Below, one piece after another: positions 53,170 through 63,764 of a stretch of DNA of 64,000 nt (position 1 is the first letter of the stretch; each line of letters begins with the position of its first letter). The stretch covers positions 151,147,860-151,211,859 of the forward strand of contig OY726557.1 of assembly GCA_963383645.1 (NCBI GenBank), read 5' to 3'. The translations under genes were made by a program, and so were the position numbers. The stretch comes from Muscardinus avellanarius (lineage: Eukaryota; Chordata; Mammalia; Rodentia; Gliridae). The notes under the pieces are model-generated. The model did not search any database. It had not been told where the DNA came from and saw nothing but the letters and a program-made list of their open reading frames with translations.

Positions 53170-56100
53170 ATAAAAAAATGGCAGGGGGTGTACCTCAGAG
53201 GTAGGATGCCCCTGGGTTCCATCCCCAGACCCACCAAAAAAAAAAAACTAATACTTATCCTTGATCTCATCCTAATTTATAGCAAAGGTGAGTGAGCAAC
53301 TAACTGGGATCAAAAATGTGCCACGAGTGGCTGAATACAAAGTCAACTATCTGGAGTAAAAATAAGAATTGAAAGAATATTTTCTCTTCAAATATTTTCC
53401 ATCTAAGGAATAATTCCAATATATGTATATGTATACATATAACATATGTATATGTGTGTGTATATATATATATATATACACACACACAAGCATTTTCTGG
53501 AACTTGATGTTGAACCCAGGTGCATTCTACCTCCAAGCTACAGGTCTACAGGTCTATTTATTTTTTATTTTGAAACAGGGTCTCTAAGAAATCAGATGCT
53601 TTCCCTAATATGTGAAAGCTAAGGAGAAATGGGTCCTAGGAGGAACTCTAGATGAAAAAGGAAATCCTATAGAGGAGCAAACAAGACAACCTAAATCAGG
53701 GGGGGGAGAAGGAAAATCTCTAAAACACACAATGTACTTAAACATATCGAAGCCGGGCGTGGTGGCGCACGCTTGTAATCCCTGCTCTTGGGAGGCAGAG
53801 ACAGGAGGATCGCACAGTTTCGAAGCCAGCCGTGCTGGCTTAAGAGACCCTGTTTCCATATAAAAAGTATAAAAATAGGTCTGGGAGTGTAACCCAGAGG
53901 TAGAAGGGTTTCCAGGAACCCCAGTACCACCAAAAAAACAAAAAAAAAAAACAAAAAAAAAACAAAAAAAAAAACATATCGAAGGCAACCACTAAACCAA
54001 GCAAGGGAAGAAGGGATGGGGAGGGAATGGGATGGGAATTGGTTAGGGGTTAAATCGGTGATGTGAACATGTATGTACACACAAGTTTTTTACCCCAATA
54101 TGATGTATGAATATAATGCACCAATAAAAAATTAAAAAAAAGAAACAGGGTCTCACTAAGTTGCTGAGGGACCTCCGATAAATTGCTGGAGCTGGCCTCA
54201 AACCTGCAATCCTCCTGTCTCAAGGAGGACTGGGATTACAGGCCTGTGCCACCATGCCCAGTTTTCTAATATATTTTTTAATGTGAAGAATTTTTCAGAA
54301 TTTGAATTCAGAATATTAAACATAAGAAAAATCTGACAGGATTGACGAATATGCTTTCAGTAATTCACATAGAGTGATACTATCTCCTATGGAAAGAGAG
54401 ACTATATTAATAAAATTTGTACCTGATTCTTTTTCCTCCATTGCTCTTTTTTTCGCCTCTTCCCTCATTTCATCTTTTGCTTTAAGCAAATCTGATATAA
54501 GTTCACTGATTGTTGTATAATTCTCTCCGGTGGACAGGATTTTACTCTGAACTGCCTGCTTCACTAGGCTTCTATCCAAGCCCATTTCCAAAACAGATTG
54601 AACCACGGGTGTATCCATCATGACTGCATCTTCAGGATGGTTTTCCCCAGGTCCAAAATGAACAGCTATGGGGAGCAAAGGATGTAGCACATTAGGACAG
54701 TCTGTATTTTTTAATTGAAAGTTACTTTAATCTCAAAAACACGAAACCCAGAAAATGCATAGGCATGATTTTGTATGGGCTTTGTTAAATTTAAAATGAT
54801 ATATCTGTTCAATTACCAAAATAAGAATGTAGAATATTATATTTAGATACCAAATACATGTTATCTGATCTAACTGGACACGCATATAAGAGCAGGACAA
54901 CCTGTTGGTCCTAAGGACTGCTAATTACCTAACTTTCTATGTCCCATAATTAACACCAAACTAATTCATGCTTTGGTAAGCATCTGATGCTGTATTACTG
55001 TGCTCAGATATTTTCTTTTTTCTTTTTTGGTCTGGGATGGGCAGAAGACAAATACATATCCATGGGTAGGATAGGTTCATACTCTCATGCACTCCCACTT
55101 CAGAAATTATTTTCCTCACCAAACCCTCTTCTCCTCCCCGTGTACTGTCCATGTCTCTAAGATTATTAGCTCATGGGAATGGGAGTCATGCCCATCCTAT
55201 TTTTCATTCATTGATCAAGACAGTAAATACATAATAAATATTTATCAAATTGAACACTAGAAAACGAAGTAGAAGTAGTTGTTCAAATATTTGTTCCCTT
55301 CCCTCTCTGAGGCTTGGGGTCCCTACTGAAGGATAGGAATAATATTTTATACTCTCTCCACTTCACAGGACACCTGTTCCCACTGGTCCAAGAACAGTGT
55401 TAGGCTAGATATATGAGTTTTGATAAAATTACAGATGCCCCAGGATGTGGGTGTTGCTCAGTGGAAGAGTGTATACTTAGCGTGCCCCCATACCTTGGAC
55501 TCAATCCCTAGCACCATCAAAACAAAACATCAACAGCTACAAAACAACTACTGATACCCAGTTCCCACCCTTAGATATTCTGATTCAATTCAATAGGCTT
55601 GAAGCATGAAGTGGAAATATACCTTATTTTTTAAGTTCTCCAGGTAACCTTGCTGTAGTCTCGGAAATACTAACAAAATATAGTTGGAAATGTACAACAA
55701 ATTTTAAGTCAATATAAATGTACATTATTATTATTATCACCTTTCGATATCATATTTAATAATATCAAATGTCTAACAATATTAAATGCTTCTATCTCCA
55801 TGCAGCAATTATCATTATACATACTTGGTGGCTCTACATTTTCATCTTCTGGAGGGTCTGATGTAGACAAAAGCTACAGGAAAAAAATCATAAGTTAAAA
55901 CACAAACTTTATTCTGCCCATTGCAAAAAAATGAGTCAATAGACCTATTTTATTCATTTTATTGCAAACTGACTTGCTTACTGGAAAAATAATTTTTTAA
56001 ATCACAAGCAGTATTTTACGTTTACCTTGGCCATAAACCAACAGAATTATGTGTTCATGCTAATAAGTAAAATCCATTTTTAGGAAAACAGAAAAAGGAC

Positions 56101-57254
56101 TACAGGTTTTCAGAGAAAACTATGAGAAAATATATTTGCCTTTTTGTGGGGGGGGGAATACAGGGGATTGAACCTGGGGCAGTCTTTACCTCTGAGCTAC
56201 ACCCCCAGCCCTATTTTACTTATTTATTTATTTATTTTTAATTTATTTTTTGTGGTACTGGGAATGGAACCCAGGGGCATTCTACCTTGGAGCTATACCC
56301 CAACCCCTATTTTTTATTCTTTATTTTGAAACAGGGTCTCACTGAGTTGCAAAGGGCCTCACTAAGTAGTAGCTGAGGCTGTCTACAAACTGCAATCCTC
56401 CTGTCTCAACCTCCCAAATGCTGGGATAATAAGCGTGCACCACCATGCCCGGCTTATTTTTTATTTTTAAACAGAACTTTCACTGAGTTGCTGAAGCTGG
56501 CCTCGAATCTATAATCCTCTTATCTCAGCCTCCCAAATCCTGGGATTACAGACATGTAACATTACATTAATTTATTACAACTTGATTGGAGAAATTATTA
56601 GAGGAAGATAACACCTATTATTTTGCAAGAAGCTATTTTTTTTCTCTAGAAGGTATTTTTAATACCTTCTAGGCTCATGTCAAGTTTTATGGGGAAAATA
56701 TTTTTAAAACAACTCTTATCTTTTCACTAGAATACCACTCTATAGTTATCAGAAAATAATTTTTCTGTTGGGAGTCAGTGATTTAAAAAAAAATCTTCCT
56801 TACCTGTTCAAGCAGGTGAGGGTAATTGGCTTGAACTTGATTCACAAATTCAGGTCCTTTAACTCTTATCAAGTACTCACATCTCAAAGGAAACAAAATA
56901 GAATTGGAAGGGTTACTTTATAAAAGCTAAATGAAAATTTAATAATATAAATTTCTCATCTCCAAGTGTTTATTCCATTTAAAATTCGGTTAAGTGCCAC
57001 AAATCAAAGACTTATTTGATATCAATGATTCTAAACTTCAAGTTAAGAGAATAAATAAGTCTTAGCACAGTGGGAACTAATTCTATTATATTTCTTTCTC
57101 ATAAAAAATGTTTTTTAAACTAACCTACAAGTGTCCTATAGTAGGATTCATATTTTTTGCATGTGGATGTTTTAAATTTGTTTTTAAGATGCTGTTTATC
57201 ATGGTTAACATAAATATAATTATATACTAGTCCTTTTTTAATATGATTTGGATA

Positions 57255-57297
<43 letters not shown>

Positions 57298-59403
57298 GCA
57301 GTGCTGGGGATCAAACCCTCGGCCTCATCCATGAGAGGCAAGCACTCTACTACTGAACTATACCTCCAGCCCCCAAATTAATTTTATTATTTTATATTTT
57401 CCAGGATATATCATGCTTTAGTTAATTTTGAAAAGCCCTGAATGTTTACCTGAATTTGGGCAGAGCTAATCTAGCCTTTAGCAGTAGACTGGTAACTATT
57501 TCCAGTGAGCATAAACATACCTATAACCATTCCCCCACTCATTTAGCACACGGGGAGTGGGAAGAGATGTTTCAGTGAAGAGCAAGTTGTCGTGTGCAGT
57601 GGGTGGTAAGTGGTACCCTGCTGAGGTGGAAGATGATAAGGGACAGCACCTGTCATCCTACTGCAGTCAAGTAAGGCTCTCTCCACTCAGACCTCCTTGC
57701 TGCTCTCCTCAATTATTTTAAAATCCTTAAAATCACCCTGATGCACGACATTAAAAAATCAGAGAACATGATGACAGACAGAACTGCTGTGTGCGTGTAC
57801 GTCAGCATCACTATGAACTACATTATCATGTGAGACTCTAAGACTGTATTGCTATAATAAAAATATTTAAAAAAAGAAAGTTCTCTGAGTAAGGACTCCT
57901 GCTTTCTCCGTGTAAAAGCTGAGGATAAACAAAGAAAGACAAGAAAGAATGAGGACACTGAACACATTTTCCAATGTCAGATACTCAAAAGTTTGCAAAT
58001 CCTTGTAATATGCATCCAGTGTGTGACTATTTTAATAAGTATGTGTTATTTTGAAATATATATGTGTGTGTGTGTACATAATTCTAAAAAAAATTCTAAA
58101 TCCATTCCTTGTTTGCCTTCATCAAAACCTTATAAGTAATTCTTTTGCTAAGGAAACCATCCTAAACTTGTTCAGAAAAGTGGTTTTGAAGCCAAGAATA
58201 ATGTAACAGGCGATTGTAAGGTAAGCAGTTACAACCCATTTCATGATAATCACCAATGCGCACAGGAAATGTCAAAACCATTACCTTGGGAACCACTTGG
58301 CATGTTCCACCCAAGGATCGTCTCCCAGTTCCCAGCACCTCAGTCCACCGTCACAGCAAAAGCACTTGACATCATCACTGTTACCTAAGGTTAATTGTAG
58401 ACCAGAATTTAGGAATGCATATCATCTACCTACTAAAATGTGTAAGATAAAATATGTTACATACTAGAATAAAATGTGTAAGATAAAATATGTTGCATAC
58501 TAAAATAAAATGTATAAGATAAAACACAATAATTTTTGAAATTATCAGATGAAATTTCTTACCTACATAATAAAAACCCGCACTTGCAAGTTGGCTGGGG
58601 TGAACTGGAACACTGGAAGGCCAGTCGAAGAACGTCCTCTCTCGGGAAGCCTGCGTCTGCATGCTCAGATTAGAAACGGTGTACCCTGAAGCGTACTGAG
58701 GGTGGCGATTCACAAACGGGCAGGTAGGAAAATGTCTCAGGTGTTCTGACATAGGGTCGTCCTTTGGCTCCCAGTTGCTCAGTTTCCCACCACAGGCAAA
58801 GCAAGCCACTCTGTCTCCAGGGCCTATGTAGTAAAAACCTGCTTTGGCCAGATCTATTGGTGACAGAAAAGTCAATGGCCACGTTTGAAAAGTGAGTAAT
58901 CTGGACTTTTCTGTAGTCATTGCACAATTGTGGGAATTTGTCTTCAAGGCAGAAAAATCTTGATTAGCTCTGAAGTTTGCAGGATCTGATGGAAAGCTTG
59001 AATAAGAGCCACTGAAATATCCGCTGTTTTCCAAACTTGGAAATAATGAGTGCAAGGAATTTGTTCCTGAAGAAGAAGAAGGTAGAGAGGTAGCTCCCCA
59101 ATGGCTAGCTGAATTTAGAGTCTGAGCAAAGCTGCAACTAGGATACAACTTTTTATGTTTTGCAATGGGATTATCTCCTTGTTTCCAGTTGTCCAGCATC
59201 AGGCCGCAGCAGAAGCACTTGACCTTATCTTTCTCGCCAGTGTAATAGAAACCAGCACGAGCAAGGCTCCTTTCAGAGATGGGAACCCCAGCGGGGAAAG
59301 TCGAGTACGTGGACATGCGGTAGAGTTCACAAGACATGTCGTACTTCAACTGAAATGTGTGAGTGCTTTTCACCAAATTTGATGAGATGTGTTGTATGTT
59401 CAT
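50469..59403 (-). CDS. BIRC3: BIRC3, cellular inhibitor of apoptosis 2 (cIAP2), complete coding region
   Basis: NF-kB-induced IAP family RING E3 ligase, partner of TRAF2 and regulator of RIPK1 and non-canonical NF-kB. Eight coding exons: 59403-58563, 58384-58285, 56882-56804, 55873-55825, 54665-54423, 51304-51050, 50822-50781, 50662-50469. They join in frame to 600 codons (human 604). BIR1 about 26-93 (Zn C63, C66, H83, C90), BIR2, BIR3 about 251-318 (C288, C291, H308, C315), UBA, CARD and RING are all present and the RING cysteines are intact. It is cIAP2 because the N-terminus MNI...[10 protein letters not shown], the short linker and the DLPLEEQL pre-RING match cIAP2. Odd features: MGL instead of MGF in the UBA (L386), WELGDDPW instead of WESGDDPW in BIR3 (L300), and CRGIIKG in the RING tail as in cIAP1. 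Two in-frame codons further upstream are not ATG, so the start at 59403 (A at -3) is secure. Confidence 0.96.
50781..50822 (-). CDS. BIRC3: BIRC3 short pre-RING exon
   Basis: 42 bp encoding (V)[13 protein letters not shown]. Acceptor taccttag, donor cag|gtaaag. Confidence 0.92.
51050..51304 (-). CDS. BIRC3: BIRC3 CARD exon
   Basis: 255 bp, [17 protein letters not shown] to DPELYNQLF. Acceptor ttctctag, donor g|gtgagt. Confidence 0.95.
51575..52285. repeat. SINEs and (TA)n in BIRC3 intron
   Basis: 51575-51746 (+) with (TA)n 51747-51789, flanked by gtactaattct on both sides. 51835-52040 (-) and 52105-52285 (-). Confidence 0.85.
52290..52790. other. BIRC3 intron, no recognised feature
   Basis: acagatgagaaaacagccac and tggggcaagtgaatcgccag resemble MIR-type sequence, weak. 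A short SINE head fragment lies near 52715-52745. Confidence 0.35.
52792..53245 (+). repeat. Nested SINEs with (GAAA)n
   Basis: Outer copy 52792-52928, inner copy 52929-53106 with (GAAA)n 53107-53170, outer ID tail 53171-53245. Junction aagaataaaaa on both sides. Confidence 0.88.
53505..54262. mobile_element. Triple nest: SINE in L1 3' end in SINE
   Basis: Outer antisense SINE 53505-53585 and 54143-54262. Inside, a 5'-truncated sense L1 3' end (about 53586-54142) flanked by gaaacagggtctc. Inside that, a young sense SINE (53753-53975) flanked by aacatatcgaag. The L1 ends in caccaataaaaaattaaaa. Confidence 0.88.
54423..54665 (-). CDS. BIRC3: BIRC3 UBA exon
   Basis: 243 bp. UBA with [17 protein letters not shown]: Phe of the MGF loop is Leu (TTG, codon 386). 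Ends in the charged [13 protein letters not shown] linker. Confidence 0.95.
55443..55660. repeat. ID element and MER5-like fragment
   Basis: ID 55443-55525 (+). 55540-55660 (attctgattcaattcaatag ... gttctccaggtaacctt) is like MER5. Confidence 0.55.
55825..55873 (-). CDS. BIRC3: BIRC3 small linker exon
   Basis: 49 bp encoding [16 protein letters not shown] plus one base. One codon longer than the BIRC2 counterpart. Acceptor cctgtag, donor cca a|gtatgt. Confidence 0.92.
56143..56570 (-). repeat. Nested antisense SINEs
   Basis: An outer ID part 56143-56212 is cut by a second full copy 56230-56455; a B1-like remainder follows at 56456-56570. Confidence 0.75.
56804..56882 (-). CDS. BIRC3: BIRC3 exon, end of BIR3
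   Basis: 79 bp encoding (R)[17 protein letters not shown] to YPHLLEQ. Acceptor tttgag, donor cag|gtaagg. Confidence 0.94.
57258..57375 (-). repeat. (ATT)n and ID element
   Basis: (ATT)n 57258-57297 as the tail of an antisense ID 57298-57375 (gtgctggggatcaaaccctc ... ctatacctccagcccc). Confidence 0.85.
57400..58240. other. BIRC3 intron, no recognised feature
   Basis: About 840 bp without a clear SINE. A short TG run lies at 58060-58075. Nothing supported as coding. Confidence 0.4.
58285..58384 (-). CDS. BIRC3: BIRC3 exon, BIR3 core
   Basis: 100 bp, same size and phase as in BIRC2. Encodes (G)[17 protein letters not shown] then [15 protein letters not shown]. Leu300 replaces the Ser found in BIRC2 here and in human cIAP2. 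Confidence 0.95.
58434..58530. repeat. 36 bp tandem repeat beside BIRC3 donor
   Basis: Three copies starting at 58434, 58470 and 58506 (taaaatgtgtaagataaaat...), the last partial. Period is 12 codons, so the exon frame reads through it as [16 protein letters not shown] repeats. It ends about 30 bp from the donor at 58562. Confidence 0.88.
58563..59403 (-). CDS. BIRC3: BIRC3 first coding exon (BIR1, BIR2, start of BIR3)
   Basis: 841 coding bases from ATG to donor gta g|gtaag. Encodes residues 1-280 plus one base. The reading frame runs on into the intron through an in-frame 36 bp tandem repeat, which could give a hydrophobic tail if the intron were retained. Confidence 0.96.
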
Positions 59404-59496
59404 AGTGAGATGGATGGGAAGGAAAAGGGACCAGCCTTTCTCTGGGAGGTAGTTTTGTGCATGGATTTTGATCAATTTTACTTCTAGGCTGAGCAC
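59404..59496 (-). other. BIRC3: BIRC3 5'UTR part of exon 2 with overlapping uORF
   Basis: Probable acceptor ctcattttag ends at 59497. An ATG at 59462-59460 opens a 20-codon uORF beginning MHKTTSQR, stopping with TGA at 59402-59400 that overlaps the main ATG (ATGA). The MHKTTS start matches the BIRC2 relic and the human cIAP1 N-terminus, so it is an inherited paralogous segment. Weak start context (T at -3). Confidence 0.75.
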
Positions 59497-59734
59497 CTAA
59501 AATGAGAATTTGTTCATCCATTCTTCTGTGCATTTAGGGTTTCAGCATGGTGAAATTCCAAACCCTACACTTTAAGGGACAATTATGCACAATAGCACCT
59601 TTGTGTAATCTTTATACATATAATGTAAATATGATGTTACACAGTAACCTATGATGAAAATTAAAAGCCTTCCATAGAAGCATAAAACAGTTTAGGTTAT
59701 CAGGAGACCATTTAGTGTCCATTTAATTTAGAGA

Positions 59735-59814
59735 TGGGGCTAGGGATATAGCTGAGGGTTGGGGCAGATTGTTTGCCTAGCGTGCACAAGGCCCTGCATT
59801 CTATCTCCAACACA

Positions 59815-59861
<47 letters not shown>
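59735..59861 (+). repeat. ID element with (CA)n tail
   Basis: ID 59735-59808 and (CA)n 59809-59861, upstream of the BIRC3 start. Confidence 0.88.
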
Positions 59862-59863
<2 letters not shown>

Positions 59864-59869
59864 CTTAGA

Positions 59870-61805
59870 TATGAATACAAAATAGTAAATCTCTTAAAGA
59901 TCTTTTTAAATTTTGTGTCCTTCAAAGAACTAACATAGTAGAATTATTGAGCTGGTCACCTGCTCAAAACATTGTGCTGGGGTGGGGGTCTTGGGCACAT
60001 CATACATGAACTCTGCACTGAAATAAACCCTCAGCTCTGACCTATTGTTTTACTAATAGTCCCTAGAGCCAACACTTAATCTTACCTAATAATAAATTTG
60101 ATTTTAAGAAACCACGAAAAGTCATAAAATACCAAGTCTATATAGACTGAGGTGGATCATCAAATTGTATAAATTTGCTTTTGGTCAAAAATTATCTCAC
60201 AGTTTCTTGAACCAGAATTTCTCATAACCAAAAAATATAAATTTAATAAATTTTGAAACTTTCTCAAAATTTAGAATTTCTCAATGATGACTTCCTAACC
60301 ACTAGAAAATAGCTTTCATGTCAATAATTCCAGAACTGACCAATAAACATACATGGTATGTGCAAGCCTGGCTTCCTGGAGCTCCCAGGTGTTGGGTTTT
60401 CTACTGTGGACTTCAGTGTTCGCTTTCCAAGTAGCAGGAAAAACCACAGAGTTTGTTTCCAGTGATTATCGCCCTCAAAATAAATTATTATGTCTACTTC
60501 ATTATTCCTTTCTATGGTCCAAAAATTTTGCATATTGCTATAAAATTTTCCTCGTCTTTTTATAAAATTTCCTCCTGAAAAATCTTGTATATTTACCAAA
60601 ATGTAACCATTTTCTCTTCACTCTAACTCTCAGATATAACATCCTATTTGAATGAACTCAATTTTAGACCTAAATCTTAGACTTTAAAAAAACAATGGCC
60701 TTGTAAGTGATGGGTAACTTCTTCATTCCTCATTCTTTTCTTTTCTACTTCTTCTAAAATTGTTCTCACAAAAAAGTTTTGTTCTTGACATTCTTGGTCA
60801 TTGTGGAAATCATTTACTGTGTCAAAGGTTTCATTTGCATATTTCCCTAGTCAAAGGTTGAATATTAGCTCTTTGTTCTGGATAACAGTCACTCATTTTT
60901 TAATGTTTTTCAAACACAGGTACTTCTTCCTATTCTACACAGCAACTGGGGGAGACTGCCTCACCAGCTTTGAAAAGAATGCTTCAGCAGTATCCCCAGC
61001 TACAATCAATTCTTTTCTTCCACAAGTCAAATTCAAAATCAAAATCATTCTAGTTACATCTCACATGATTCAATTTTTTAATTAATATTCTTTGGATACT
61101 AGGCTAAGTCCAGTTAACTATTAATTTGTTTATTCATGTACAAAACTACCTCCCGAGATTAGACTGGGTCCCTTTTAAGGGTTTTAAGCCTCCATTTTAA
61201 AATGTTTGATTTATAAGAAGAAACTGGGGGAAAAGCTATATGTAGTAGTTTGTGTCCTTTGTAAACCTGTTTAAAAGAGAGAGAGAAAGAGAGTTTTAAA
61301 AGTCAAACAATTCATAGATGTGACACAATCATCTTTTTCTTAAAATATTTTCTCTAAAATAGACCACTAATGTATACCCAGCATACCCAAAGCTCTGAAG
61401 TTCAGTCCCCAGCACCACAAAAATAAAGCAAAGGGGAAAAAAATGAAAAGTAAAACTGCTATACTAGACACCATAGAAGCTAAGAAATTTACATGAAGGT
61501 CAGAAGTCTCAAATTAGTGGCAAGTAGACTGTTAGGCTTGGCTTAGGTGAAATTTAATTATAGCATTTTGCTACTTTTAAATAATTTATACTTAAGTTAT
61601 AAACTTGCAAAAATTAAAATACAGAATTTTTGCATTCTCTGTACTTAGTGTTCCCGAGATTAAACTCTTATATAATCATGGTACAGTGATAGCAAACAGA
61701 AAATTAACATTGATACAACACTATTCATTAATTCACCTGCCTTATTTGGATTTCACCAATTTTCCAGAGAAGTTTATTTTGGACCACAATATTTAAAAAT
61801 CTTAT
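59870..61805. other. BIRC3 upstream region, leader or intron
   Basis: Almost SINE-free (one ID tail near 61375-61430), AT-rich. cIAP2 is known for a very long 5' leader with many upstream AUGs, so part of this may be leader exon or promoter. No TATA, GC box or kB site could be assigned. An octamer ATTTGCAT lies near 60833. Confidence 0.35.
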
Positions 61806-61811
61806 AATTGC

Positions 61812-62015
61812 AGCCAGGCATGGTGGCACACGCTTGTAATCCCAGCATCAGGGAGGCTGAGACCAGAGGATCACCGTTTCTGACAGCCTTAACTACTTAG
61901 TGAGGCCCTCTGCAATGTAGTGAGACCCTGTTTCAAAATAAAGAATAAAAAATAGGGCAGGGGGTGTAGCTCGGAGGTCAAATGCCTCTGGGTTCCACCC
62001 CCAGATCTGTTAAAT
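61812..62015 (+). repeat. B1-ID SINE
   Basis: Sense copy with a taaataaataaat tail. atcttataattg and atcttttaattg flank it. Confidence 0.85.
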
Positions 62016-62039
62016 AAATAAATATCTTTTAATTGCCAA

Positions 62040-62828
62040 CATTTTAAAAAATGTATGAGATTTTCCAGAATATTCTAGATTCCAGGCTTCTCTTGAACAG
62101 TTAGAAGATCTGGCGACAAGGGGCCTACATCCTCTATGGTGATGACAGAGCCTTCCAGCAGCTGTTCCCAGTACAGAGGGCAGGCGCCCTCCACCTGGCC
62201 ACGGGACTTTGACTCCTGATGGAGACACTGCCACGGAACTGGCACCATTGCGCCTCTTACAGCAGTTATGAAGAGAATGAAACTGTTGTGATAACTGTGT
62301 CTATCAAAAGTAGCAAAAATGAAAGGTTGATGAAGAAGAAGGCATGTTTTGTGAAAAATGAAAGAACCATACCTTATTTCTTTGTGGAAAAGAAGACTGT
62401 TCTTTCATGTCAACTATGGAAATAGAGTATGCTTTTGTTTCAAAGAGCCACACAGTTCTCACTTATATCCATCGCCAGGGTTTTGCATGCCCTTGAGTTT
62501 GCAAACCCCTCCCACAGATCCTACCTTATAAAAGCATGGCATCTACTGGTGGGAATGTAGACAACAGTAGACATACAAGATGTGAACCCCGGATCAATTC
62601 AACCTCTGTCTTAACTGTTTCCATCACCTCACTTAGGTGTCTGGATGCTGCCAGACACGCTCTGCAGTGGGGAAGGCTGGGCCCGGCACCACTCAGACTG
62701 CTCCTTGGTCGTTAGCAATTGTGCATTGCAGTAGTCGGCAACCTGGCCCGCTGTCCTAGCCAGCTCTTCCAATTCTTTGGTAACTTCTTCAAGTTGCTGT
62801 TTTATTTTTGCTTTTTTTTCTTTTCTTT
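62040..62828. other. Unidentified GC-richer segment, possible retrocopy debris
   Basis: 62060-62230 on the - strand reads as a short open peptide (LEGSVITIEDVGPLSPDLL), and 62629-62825 on the - strand reads as a coiled-coil-like peptide (KIKQQLEEVTKELEELART). Neither has a proper start or splice sites. May be old processed-gene fragments; parent not recognised. Confidence 0.25.
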
Positions 62829-63030
62829 TCTTGGTACTGAGGATGAAACCCAGGAGCATTCTCCCTACAAGCTACACCCCCAGCCCTTTCTATTTTCTAT
62901 TTTGAAACAGGGTCTCGCAAAGTTGTTGAGGGTTTCACTAAGTTGCTGAAACTGACCTCGAACCTGCAATCCTCCTATCTCAGCCTCCCAAATACTGGAA
63001 TTACAGGCATGTAGCACCATGCTGGACTAC
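62828..63030 (-). repeat. B1-ID SINE, antisense
   Basis: Antisense copy from ttcttttcttggtactgagg to gtagcaccatgctggact. Confidence 0.8.
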
Positions 63031-63034
63031 CTTT

Positions 63035-63720
63035 CTCAAATTTCTCCACTCATTTTCACCCCATTGCTATTTCTCAAAGAAAAGAAGCACCATGGAGCAG
63101 AACCCTTCCCCTTTCTCCTCTCCATGCTTCTTGGCACACGGCCCACTTGCTGCCCCAGTGAGGATCTGTTCCGTGTAGGATCCCCCTCTCCCCTACTGTC
63201 TTAGAATTATTACTCCCCACATGTCTCCCCTCACTTCAGCTCCCAGTCTCTAATGGCCATCTCATTCCAGATGAGAGTCATCCTGAAGTCTATTTCAGCT
63301 TTCAAATGAAAGAAAACAAACCCCCAAATCCTCTTTCACCCCCATTCTTCACTCCAGCCACTCCCCTGTGCCTTTCTCTTCCTTCACATCCAAGCAAACT
63401 GAGCACCCCCCCTCCCGTGTACTCCTCACACCAGCCCCACTTACAAAGACTCTCGGCACTAACGCTTGGCTTTCTTACCAAAACCCACGGAAAGTTTTGC
63501 ACCAGACACCGGGACCCACTTCCTCTTACAAATGCCCTGTTCCCTTGGCTTCTCTTAGGATTCCTCTTTTCTTCTTAGTGGCGCCTTCTCAGATGGGCTC
63601 AGGCCCCAGACACTTTTCTGTTTACTGTACCACTTCTGGTGAGCAAACTCCCAATTCCAGAGCTATCCGTGACCCCACCCTCTCTGGCACTCAGCATATC
63701 TATCTCTCTAGTACTGGAAG
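63035..63720. other. C/T-rich segment, no gene recognised
   Basis: Pyrimidine-rich on the + strand. Open frames of up to 118 codons reflect low stop density; no known protein, no splice context. Confidence 0.35.
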
Positions 63721-63724
63721 GTAA

Positions 63725-63726
<2 letters not shown>

Positions 63727-63764
<38 letters not shown>

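Noticed and set aside
53605..54080. Frames of more than 120 codons with FFF runs and GSWKPFYL motifs
   Set aside because: Antisense translation of B1-ID SINEs; the same peptide motif recurs at every antisense SINE in the window.
58426..58562. Reading frame running past the BIRC3 exon as true protein end
   Set aside because: A consensus donor at 58562 and a matching BIR3 exon at 58384 show that it is intron; only intron retention would translate it.
59404..59496. In-frame upstream extension of the BIRC3 protein
   Set aside because: The frame opens with GTG at the exon edge and has no ATG before 59403; the residues do not resemble the cIAP2 N-terminus.
60321..60599. 92-codon open frame on the - strand upstream of BIRC3
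   Set aside because: No recognised similarity and no splice context; could be part of a leader but not supported as coding.
63306..63724. Frames of 90-118 codons near the window end
   Set aside because: C/T-rich low-stop sequence without domain, splice sites or conserved motif.
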